Shown here piece by piece: positions 1 to 5,405 of a stretch of DNA of 7,161 nucleotides. Source of the stretch: Balneolaceae bacterium (GTDB taxonomy: Bacteria > Bacteroidota > Rhodothermia > Balneolales > Balneolaceae); contig SLGL01000325.1 in NCBI GenBank assembly GCA_007123785.1, positions 1 through 7,161 of the forward strand, given 5' to 3'. The notes beneath the pieces are model-generated. The model did not search any database, was not told the origin of the DNA, and was given only the letters and a program-made list of their open reading frames with translations. How positions within the stretch are numbered: the stretch's first letter is position 1; every line of letters begins with the position of its first letter. The translations under genes were made by a program, and so were the position numbers.

Positions 1-2
1 AA

Positions 3-416
3 AACCGTTGGGGCTTATGTAAAAATCATGACTTCATTTATTTGTATAATGGTACTTACTGGGATGAACTCGAAAAAGGAGTTTATCAAAAGTTTTTAGG
101 CGAAGCAGCTGCAAAAATGAAAGTGCCTATAATTACAGCGAAGTATCACAGATTTAGAAAAGAGTTATTTGAACAGTTTCTAGCAAGTGCATATTTGCCA
201 ACGCCTAAACAGGACAATAAAACGGTATTAATAAACTTATTGAACGGTACTTTTGAGATAAGCCCACAGGGTAAAACAAAATTAAGACCTTTTGACCGTT
301 CCGATTTTATTACATATCAATTACCTTTTGAATACAACCCAAAAGCAGAAAACCGTTCAATAATGAAACGCATTATAGTGAACCGGACTCATTCCCATCT
401 CTCGATCATGCCATGA
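3..416 (+). pseudogene. Fragment of phage/plasmid-type (D5/P4 family) DNA primase-helicase
   Basis: The frame is open from the left edge, so the true start lies outside the window; the TTG at 42 is internal. The visible peptide includes DFIYLYNGTYW, then VLINLLNGTFEI and FITYQLPFEYNPKAE. These resemble the D5_N region of P4-family primases, which sits just before the SF3 helicase domain and has the pattern 'LN..NG....' followed by 'LPF.Y.P.A'. The family normally continues with a Pro/Phe-rich segment and a helicase ATPase. Here the match ends near base 350 and the frame closes at 416, so no Walker motifs are present. Such proteins replicate mobile elements, and this piece is probably the remnant of one. 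What follows in another frame is an unrelated regulator tail, so the gene is broken by rearrangement and not by a single frameshift. Family assignment is from memory of motifs only, so confidence is moderate. Confidence 0.6.
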
Positions 417-568
417 AAATGCACATAGAAAAAGCATTACAGATATCAAAAGGGAGAGTGGAAGGACCATTTGGTGCTGCCGAGCTTCTTGATATTAATC
501 CTCATACCCTTCGTGGAAGAATGCGAAAATTGGAAATTCACTGGCAGGAATATCGGCCAGACAATTAG
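380..568 (+). pseudogene. C-terminal remnant of sigma-54-dependent response regulator (Fis-type HTH)
   Basis: Read in the frame of the ATG at 413, and continuing upstream to about 380, the peptide contains FPSLDHAMKMHIEKAL, GRVEGPFGAAELLDINP and HTLRGRMRKLEI, ending at the TAG at 566-568. This is the typical last ~60 residues of NtrC-class enhancer-binding proteins: a helix leading into the Fis-type DNA-binding HTH, with the signature GPxGAAxLL.INPxTLRxRMRKL. The receiver and AAA+ domains, about 400 residues in the family, are absent, and the sequence just upstream is primase-like in another frame. The fragment could in principle start at 413 (51 residues) and bind DNA alone, but no ribosome binding site is visible and a dead remnant is more likely. 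Homology is clear; loss of the rest is seen directly. Confidence 0.75.
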
Positions 569-953
569 GTGCTTATTCAAAATCCTATGCTTCATCCACT
601 AACACAATGTTTTCGGCCTCGAACAGATCTGCCAGCCATGCTCGATCGGATATCTAATTGTGGCTTAAATCCATCACTTCACCCAAATGGTTATTGATGA
701 GCAAACAAGAACACTCAAAACATGTGACAATGGTATCCTGTTGTCAAGCTACTGTAAGCTGTCGATTCAAAAACTGTACCACAAACAAACAGGAGGTCGG
801 AAAAATCAAAAATCCGACCCATGGGTTAAATTAGCCATTGACTTTCTTTTTCATACAAGAAATCCGTGTTCGCTTGAGGTGGCGGAATGTTGAACCAATC
901 TTTAAACCAACCCAAACTTCCGGTTGACATCCATGAAAAATCAGCTTACCATT
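569..953 (+). other. Gene-poor stretch upstream of the riboswitch
   Basis: I find no gene that can be supported on either strand. The longest frame (687-893, 68 codons) has no recognisable motif or start signal. One perfect 7-bp inverted repeat with an 11-base loop lies at 795-801/813-819 (GGTCGGA/TCCGACC). It has no following T-run, so it is not a standard terminator. The promoter for the B12 unit should lie near the right end of this stretch, but no convincing TTG/TAnnTTTG or sigma-70 pair stands out. The region follows a rearrangement junction and may contain further decayed debris. Confidence 0.5.
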
Positions 954-954
954 G

Positions 955-1166
955 ACCTGCATCAGGTTCCCGACGGCTCTGTCGTCGGGATGAAAAGGGA
1001 ATCCGGTGACTTGTCCTCCGTAGTTTTATACGAAGAATGGGAAGTCCGGAACTATCCCCGTAGCTGTAAGCTCTATCTAAACTTTCGGTGTCTTTGCCAC
1101 TGTTCCAGCCAAAAAAGGAACGGGAAGGCTGCCGGAAGGGAGTAAGTCAGAAGACCTGCCTGATTG
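955..1166 (+). ncRNA. Cobalamin (vitamin B12) riboswitch aptamer
   Basis: This is a cis-acting RNA that binds a cobalamin and turns down the downstream uptake genes. The hallmark B12 box AGTCAGAAGACCTGCCTG is present at 1145-1162. The closing P1 helix is perfect: ATCAGG 961-966 pairs with CCTGAT 1159-1164. An upstream hairpin CCCGAC 969-974/GTCGGG 984-989 precedes the conserved AAGGGAATCCGGTG core (995-1008). CCGG and ACTT (1003-1006, 1009-1012) pair with AAGTCCGG (1042-1049), followed by a CCCCGTAGCTGTAAG core and GCCACTG. A GTTCC/GGAAC hairpin follows before the B12 box. All main conserved blocks of the family are in order and at normal spacing. The next gene is a BtuB-type receptor, which is the expected target. 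The end positions are my estimate around P1. Confidence 0.95.
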
Positions 1167-1295
1167 CATCAAAATTCAGGCTTTCGGAGGAAAAGCCGGG
1201 AATGTGCTATCACTGTACCCATACAGTACACCGACAGTTACACCTATTATTTTTCTCGAAAGCTCATCGGTTAACCTAAAATAAATTGAAAAACC
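1167..1295 (+). promoter_or_regulatory. Riboswitch expression platform / btuB leader
   Basis: About 130 bases separate the aptamer from the btuB start. Two hairpins are visible: GGCTTT 1179-1184/AAAGCC 1192-1197, whose loop reads CGGAGGA, and ACTGTA 1212-1217/TACAGT 1222-1227 with loop CCCA. A second ACAGT copy at 1234-1238 could compete for the same ACTGT. The first hairpin sits where cobalamin riboswitches place the stem whose loop docks with the aptamer. No hairpin is directly followed by a T-run, so control at the level of translation, or through another terminator type, is more likely than intrinsic termination. The btuB ATG is preceded by an A-rich leader without a Shine-Dalgarno sequence. 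Confidence 0.55.
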
Positions 1296-3197
1296 ATGAG
1301 CAAATTCTACACTATACTTATTGCAGCGATACTTTCCGCATCATCATTACAGGCAGAACCCCTGGAAACTGTAGCCGACACTCTCGAACTGGACAGAATT
1401 GTGGTCACAGCATCCAAAATTCCACTCACTCTCCGCGAAACCACAAAGCCGGTTATAGTTATCAACAGACAACAGATTGAACAGAGCGGCAGCCGCAATA
1501 TCGGCCAGCTTTTAAACAGCCAGAGTGGTATCCGGGTTAACGACTCGTATGGCTCACCGGCAAATCCGCAAGTTCTCTATTCCCAGGGTGCTTCGGCACA
1601 GTACACACTTATTCTTGTTGATGGCCTTGCTATCAGCGATCCTTCAGGAAATGGCGGCGTGTTTGATCTGCGTTCACTTCCGTTAAATAATGTTGAGCAG
1701 ATCGAAATCCTGAAAGGGAGTCAATCTACACTTTATGGTACAGATGCCATTGCAGGAGTTATAAATATTATCACAAAAGGCGCGGGTGAATCCCCATTCA
1801 ATGGTTCCGCCGAATTATCATACGGATCTTATAACTCATTCCTTGGGTCTGCCGGGTTAAATGGTTCACTTGGCGAATCGCTGGGTTATACATTCAACCT
1901 GCAAAGAGAATCCAGTGATGGATTTAGTGCTGCAGCAAACCCGCCCGGTGATTCCAGTACATTTGGAGATGACGGGTTTGTTTCAACATCTGTTTATGGA
2001 AAAGTGGATTTCAAGCCATCGGCTTTCATTACAATATCGCCGTTTATCAATGTAAATGATTTTACCGGAGATTATGATGGCGGTGCTTTCCAGGATGCGA
2101 ATAATGAATTTCTTCTGAAGATGGTTAATCCCGGGGTACAGGTTCGATATGTTCAGGAAAGCATCGAGCTAAATGGTGGTTACAATCATGTGGCAACAGA
2201 ACGGACGTTCATCAGTGAATTCGGTGAAAGTCATTTCGAAGGATTTTTCAACAATGCAGACCTGTACGGCACCTATTCATTTACTAATACATTTCAGGTG
2301 CTGGCCGGTGTGAATTATCAGCATTCCGTGATGCCGGAGGATGATGGCAATGAACGGTTTCAGTCTGAGATACTCAGCCCCTATGCTACATTTTTAATCA
2401 AAAACTGGAATGGATTCGGTACAGAAATCGGGTTCCGGCTAAACAGCCATAGTGAGTATGGGAGCAATTCTACATACAGTTTTGCACCATCATACAATGT
2501 GACGGAAAATGTAAAGCTGTTCGGTTCACTCACAACCGGTTTTAAGGCACCAACACTGAGCGAACTTTTCGGTCCGTTCGGAGCCAACCCCGAATTGGAA
2601 CCGCAAACCAGCCAGTATGTAAGTGCGGGAATTGAAACGTATCTGCTTGACCAAACCTTGAAGTTGACGGCTCAATATTTTAACCGGGAGATCGATAACG
2701 TGATCACCTACACGTTTGACCAGAGATTTGTGAACAGGGATCGTCAGGATGAATCCGGCTTTGAACTGGCAGCTAACTGGATGGCAGGCAGCCGGGTAAG
2801 TCTCGGTGCTCATTATAATTACGTAGATGGTGAACTGATAACACTGGATTCGGAAGGCAATGAAATCAGACAGGACAATCTGATTCGCCGTCCCACTCAC
2901 AATGTTGGAGGCAGCATCAGGGTAAACATAACAGATAATTTACTGGTTCGGGTCGATGGTGATTATAACAGCGAGCGTGCCGATCTTTTTTTCAACCCCG
3001 AAAATAATTTTGCCGAGGAGGAGGTAACCCTGGACGCTTACACTCTGGTAAATCTGTACGCTGGTTATAGTTTGCTGAATAATCAATTGACGATTTTTAC
3101 TGATGTCCGGAATTTGTTTGATACCGACTTCACAGAAGTGTACGGCTATAATACAGCTGGTATTACCATCAAAGGCGGTTTACGCTTAAACTTCTAA
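1296..3197 (+). CDS. btuB: TonB-dependent outer-membrane receptor for vitamin B12/corrinoids (BtuB-type)
   Basis: The 633-residue protein imports corrinoids across the outer membrane using TonB/ExbBD energy. Residues 1-20 form a signal peptide ending SLQA. A TonB box-like DRIVVTA lies at about 33-39. The plug domain runs roughly from 45 to 165, with VDG at 108-110, the EILKG motif at 137-141, and LYGTDAIAGVINIIT around 146-160, all standard for this family. The rest is a beta-barrel rich in alternating aromatic strands, and the protein ends in Phe, as outer-membrane proteins usually do. The length suits the compact BtuB/FepA class without a carboxypeptidase-like N-terminal extension. Substrate is assigned mainly from the cobalamin riboswitch directly upstream and the DUF71 gene downstream. 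The ATG at 1296 is chosen because it begins the signal peptide. It probably shares a transcript with the next two genes (13-bp gap to the first). Confidence 0.93.
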   Translation: MSKFYTILIAAILSASSLQAEPLETVADTLELDRIVVTASKIPLTLRETTKPVIVINRQQIEQSGSRNIGQLLNSQSGIRVNDSYGSPANPQVLYSQGASAQYTLILVDGLAISDPSGNGGVFDLRSLPLNNVEQIEILKGSQSTLYGTDAIAGVINIITKGAGESPFNGSAELSYGSYNSFLGSAGLNGSLGESLGYTFNLQRESSDGFSAAANPPGDSSTFGDDGFVSTSVYGKVDFKPSAFITISPFINVNDFTGDYDGGAFQDANNEFLLKMVNPGVQVRYVQESIELNGGYNHVATERTFISEFGESHFEGFFNNADLYGTYSFTNTFQVLAGVNYQHSVMPEDDGNERFQSEILSPYATFLIKNWNGFGTEIGFRLNSHSEYGSNSTYSFAPSYNVTENVKLFGSLTTGFKAPTLSELFGPFGANPELEPQTSQYVSAGIETYLLDQTLKLTAQYFNREIDNVITYTFDQRFVNRDRQDESGFELAANWMAGSRVSLGAHYNYVDGELITLDSEGNEIRQDNLIRRPTHNVGGSIRVNITDNLLVRVDGDYNSERADLFFNPENNFAEEEVTLDAYTLVNLYAGYSLLNNQLTIFTDVRNLFDTDFTEVYGYNTAGITIKGGLRLNF

Positions 3198-3210
3198 ACC
3201 TGTCAGAAAG

Positions 3211-3438
3211 ATGAAAAAACCATTTAAATTCGGACACCTCCAGGCTATTGTGCTGCTCTTTATCGCTGCAGTTGCAACCTGGCGGGTATTGAGCGTGCCT
3301 GATGGTGATGATGTATCGGCAATGGCCAATTTTACACCGATCGGAGCAATGGCTCTTTTCGGCGGGGCGTATTTCTCGCGTGTTAACTCATTTATTTTTC
3401 CGCTCAAAATAAAACCACTGGCTAATGAAACCATATAA
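3211..3438 (+). pseudogene. Truncated DUF6580/ECF-S-like membrane protein (N-terminal part only)
   Basis: The 75-codon frame begins 13 bp after btuB, behind a purine-rich CAGAAAG. It encodes a membrane segment (about residues 10-28) and then NFTPIGAMALFGGAYFS (about 40-57), which I recognise as the N-terminal signature of a putative transport family (DUF6580). That family resembles ECF transporter substrate-binding subunits and often sits beside B12 genes in Bacteroidetes. Members are usually about 160-190 residues with several membrane helices. Here the similarity ends around SFIFPL, about base 3405, and the last ten residues (KIKPLANETI) simply run into the start of the DUF71 gene, overlapping it by 14 bases. 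An internal deletion of roughly 100 codons would explain this. The protein is unlikely to transport anything. A short but functional form or an assembly error cannot be excluded; the family name is from memory. Confidence 0.6.
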
Positions 3439-4171
3439 TACGGTATTCCACTGGAGCGGCGGCAAAGACAGTTCCATCGCTCTGCACCGAATGCTCTGTG
3501 GGAACAGCTATCGCATTAATGCTCTGCTGACAACAATGAATCTCGATCGGGGCCGGGTATCGATGCACGGTGTCCGGATCGAACTGATTGAAAAACAGGC
3601 GGAACAGATCGGCATCCCATTAACCACACTCGATTTGCCCGATCAACCCGGAATGAAGGAGTACAACCAGCTGATGAAAGAGAAGATGCAGAATTTTCAA
3701 CAGCAAGGGTACAGCCACGCTGCTTTTGGAGATATTTTCCTGGAAGATCTTAAACTTTTTCGGGAGAAACAGATGGAAAAGGCGGGCATGTTGCCTGTGT
3801 TTCCAATCTGGCAGGGTGACACCCGGGAATTGATCCGGCAATTCATAGACGATGGATTCAAAGCTGTGATTGCATGTGCCAAATCAGACAAACTGGATGC
3901 ATCATTCGCCGGCCGTTTGATTGATGAGAGCTTTTTGAACGACCTGCCAGATGATGTTGATCCCTGTGGAGAGAATGGCGAGTTTCATACCTTTGTGTAC
4001 GATGGACCCATTTTTTCAGAGCCTGTCCGGTTTAAAAAAGGAGAGGTCATCTATCGTGAGTACAACGCACCCATAGAAGATGACGACCAGTGCGGGTTGT
4101 CTAATGAACGCGACCCCAAAAAGATGGGCTTTTGGTTTTGTGATCTGTTGCCATACGGTGACGCGAAATGA
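3425..4171 (+). CDS. DUF71/COG2102 PP-loop ATP pyrophosphatase, B12-linked type
   Basis: This 248-residue cytoplasmic enzyme has the ATP-pyrophosphatase PP-loop SGGKDS at 11-16. It also has the conserved blocks SMHGVR (46-51), GDIFLEDLK (102-110), DPCGENGEFHT (179-189) and VYDGP (191-195) typical of the diphthine-ammonia ligase (Dph6) family. Bacteria lack diphthamide. Published comparative genomics (de Crecy-Lagard and colleagues, 2012) split off a bacterial subgroup that clusters with btuB and cobalamin riboswitches and was predicted to act in B12 salvage, perhaps forming or breaking an amide on a corrinoid side chain. The riboswitch-btuB context here fits that subgroup exactly. The reaction is not established from sequence. 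The ATG at 3425 puts the PP-loop at the usual distance from the N-terminus. There is no Shine-Dalgarno sequence; the start overlaps the preceding truncated frame by 14 bases, so translation may be coupled. Automatic annotation as 'diphthine-ammonia ligase' would mislead. Confidence 0.9.
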   Translation: MKPYNTVFHWSGGKDSSIALHRMLCGNSYRINALLTTMNLDRGRVSMHGVRIELIEKQAEQIGIPLTTLDLPDQPGMKEYNQLMKEKMQNFQQQGYSHAAFGDIFLEDLKLFREKQMEKAGMLPVFPIWQGDTRELIRQFIDDGFKAVIACAKSDKLDASFAGRLIDESFLNDLPDDVDPCGENGEFHTFVYDGPIFSEPVRFKKGEVIYREYNAPIEDDDQCGLSNERDPKKMGFWFCDLLPYGDAK

Positions 4172-4233
4172 AATTTCAAATCAAGCCGGTTGACAGGTCT
4201 GCCGAAAAATCTTTATAATCAAAAATTAACCAG

Positions 4234-4271
4234 TTGAGGCTGGAATGAGCATGGCGGAAAAAACGCCTCAA
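4234..4271. repeat. Inverted repeat in convergent intergenic region (possible terminator hairpin)
   Basis: TTGAGGC (4234-4240) and GCCTCAA (4265-4271) are perfect 7-base inverted copies around a 24-base loop, extendable by one G-U pair. They lie between the DUF71 gene and the oppositely oriented toxin gene, where a terminator serving both strands would be expected. Neither side has a strong T-run, so the terminator role is only a guess. Confidence 0.3.
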
Positions 4272-4388
4272 TGATTCGGGCAACACTAAAAAAAATTGAT
4301 AGGGAGTTTGTGATCGTTGGTGGGAATAAAGGGGAGACGCCTTGTCCGCAACCAAATATCTTGGTGAATATTTCAGGTTAAATCGAAG

Positions 4389-4832
4389 CTATAGCCGTTC
4401 ATCAAACTCGAAATCAATAACATTTTTTACTGAAATTTTCGAAAATTCCCGATGATGTGGATTAATCAAAATATTAGTTTCATCACGGATGATAGCTGAG
4501 GGAACCTGCAATAGTAAAGATTCACCATCCTGAATCCAGCGTTCGCCAATCCGCTGGCATGAAGGATAGTTTTTTGTTTTGTACCATTGAACCGGTAGCG
4601 TGGCATGGTCAGCTATTTGCAAAGAGAGATTATTCGGAATTTCTATTTCTGTGATTTTAAAGTTTTGATGGAGTCCTTCCCCGGAACGGTGCACAAGGTT
4701 TTCAAGACACGCCAATACCCTGGTGGACGCCGTATAGATGATATAGGTGCCTTTTAAATTCCAACGCGCCGAATATCCCGATCCAGTCAGTTTCCCAGCC
4801 CAATTCGTTGTTGTAATTTTGTAGGTAAGCAA
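4389..4832 (-). CDS. RES-domain toxin of a type II Xre/RES toxin-antitoxin system
   Basis: This 147-residue protein spans a whole RES domain. The family is named for conserved Arg, Glu and Ser: here R23 (in SARWN), E44 (in ACLENLVH) and S112 (in QVPSAI). Y33 and the closing ETNILINPHH (118-127) are also typical. RES toxins have an ADP-ribosyltransferase-like fold. Characterised members either deplete NAD+ (MbcT type) or ADP-ribosylate a metabolic enzyme (ParT type), and sequence alone does not say which applies here. All three signature residues are intact, so the toxin is probably active. The N-terminal Gly-rich segment, GSGYSARWN, is shorter than the common GxGAxxxGGRWN form. It lies 45 bp downstream of its antitoxin on the same strand. 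The only plausible start is TTG (4832-4830), because the upstream frame has no ATG or GTG back to the antitoxin stop, and no Shine-Dalgarno is visible. This suggests low translation of the toxin. Confidence 0.9.
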   Translation of the reverse strand: MLTYKITTTNWAGKLTGSGYSARWNLKGTYIIYTASTRVLACLENLVHRSGEGLHQNFKITEIEIPNNLSLQIADHATLPVQWYKTKNYPSCQRIGERWIQDGESLLLQVPSAIIRDETNILINPHHREFSKISVKNVIDFEFDERL

Positions 4833-4877
4833 AATTTGTATAGTATAGAAGTAGCTAAGTTTTCCAGGAAAATTGCG

Positions 4878-5330
4878 TTATGCTAAAGCTCCGTACTCTA
4901 TTCTGATAAGCTCTTCACGAATGAGGTCGATTCCTCCCGGAGTTTGCATAAATTGCAGAGGAATATGGCTGCCAAGGCCTACGGCTGGTTTACGAAGCCA
5001 CCGGTTAAATGAAGGGATTGAGCCAAACACTTCTTCGGCTTTTTCATAGAGCGCAATCATTTTAAGAAGTTGTTCACTGTTAAGTGCATTGAGTTTTTTG
5101 CCATGCTTTTCATATCTCTGAATGGTTTTATATGATAAATCAAGCAAGCTGGAAAGTTCTTCTTTTGAGAGATCGGAGATTTCAAGGAGATCGAAAAAAG
5201 CAGAGACTTCCACCCCGTTTTGAGCTCGGCTGACCATCGCAAATTCGTTGCCGCTGTTTACATTATACTTCATTACCATCTCTTGTACCATACCGGGTTT
5301 GGTGGGGGGTACGTCATATTTATCAGGCAT
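4878..5330 (-). CDS. Xre-family antitoxin (ParS/MbcA-type, DUF2384 C-terminus)
   Basis: This 150-residue antitoxin partners the RES toxin downstream. An Xre-like helix-turn-helix lies at about 54-76 (SKEELSSLLDLSYKTIQRYEK). A toxin-binding and dimerisation region follows at about 95-147: NRWLRKPAVGLGSHIPLQFMQT, then GIDLIREELIRIEYG, which is the DUF2384/MbcA-ParS-Xre pattern. In this family the C-terminal tail blocks the toxin's active-site pocket, and the N-terminal HTH represses the shared promoter. The first ~40 residues (MPDKYDVPP onward) are variable and without recognised motif. The ATG at 5330 is preferred because a promoter with about 20 bases of leader lies directly upstream. Gene order (antitoxin first) and strand are standard for the Xre/RES class. 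Confidence 0.9.
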   Translation of the reverse strand: MPDKYDVPPTKPGMVQEMVMKYNVNSGNEFAMVSRAQNGVEVSAFFDLLEISDLSKEELSSLLDLSYKTIQRYEKHGKKLNALNSEQLLKMIALYEKAEEVFGSIPSFNRWLRKPAVGLGSHIPLQFMQTPGGIDLIREELIRIEYGALA

Positions 5331-5355
5331 AACTTGTATCTATATTTTGTCTCCA

Positions 5356-5384
5356 AGTTTAAGACATTTGTCTATGATATTCAA
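5356..5384 (-). promoter_or_regulatory. Promoter of the Xre/RES operon
   Basis: On the minus strand, TTGAAT (5384-5379) and TAAACT (5361-5356) are separated by exactly 17 bases. The same box read as TAAACTTG differs by one base from the Bacteroidetes TAnnTTTG element, with TTG 20 bases upstream. The predicted start near 5349 gives a leader of about 20 bases to the antitoxin ATG. It is inferred by eye; no transcription data. Confidence 0.45.
5362..5373. promoter_or_regulatory. Putative antitoxin operator inside the promoter spacer
   Basis: AGACATTTGTCT is a perfect inverted repeat (AGACA, two-base centre, TGTCT) lying wholly in the 17-base spacer between the -35 and -10 boxes. A third half-site, TGTCT at 5348-5352, sits near the predicted transcription start, its partner being the AGACA 9 bases away. 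Bound Xre antitoxin dimers would block RNA polymerase, matching the autoregulation known for this class. The spacing of half-sites is suggestive of cooperative binding; this is inference. Confidence 0.45.
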
Positions 5385-5405
5385 GCTATAAACTGCAGGG
5401 AATCT

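Noticed and set aside
1..357. Direct repeat AAAACCGTT at 1-9 and 349-357, the second copy beside the primase junction
   Set aside because: Nine bases without flanking structure, and both copies lie in or at the edge of coding sequence; likely chance, though a short-repeat deletion cannot be excluded.
585..653. Minus-strand 22-codon open frame reading AWLADLFEAENIVLVDEA
   Set aside because: The peptide looks protein-like, but it is bounded by stops on both sides, too short to assign, and without a start codon.
795..819. GGTCGGA/TCCGACC hairpin as an intrinsic terminator
   Set aside because: No U-tract follows on the + strand and none of convincing length on the minus strand.
687..893. 68-codon + strand frame
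   Set aside because: No family motif and no start signal; it crosses the hairpin at 795-819. I cannot tell it from chance in a decayed region.
835..918. + strand frame containing RWRNVEPIF, faintly like a transposase C-terminal motif
   Set aside because: The match is only a few residues, with no upstream transposase domain and no terminal inverted repeats nearby.
924..1279. Two overlapping short + strand open frames (924-1145 and 1088-1279)
   Set aside because: They lie inside the cobalamin riboswitch and its expression platform; conserved RNA elements explain the sequence and the peptides have no recognisable features.
2526..2900. 124-codon minus-strand frame inside btuB
   Set aside because: It is antisense to a clear beta-barrel coding region, and its composition reflects the opposite strand.
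4354..4373. AAATAT/ATATTT inverted repeat before the toxin stop
   Set aside because: Six A-T pairs only, which is weak and expected by chance in AT-rich DNA.
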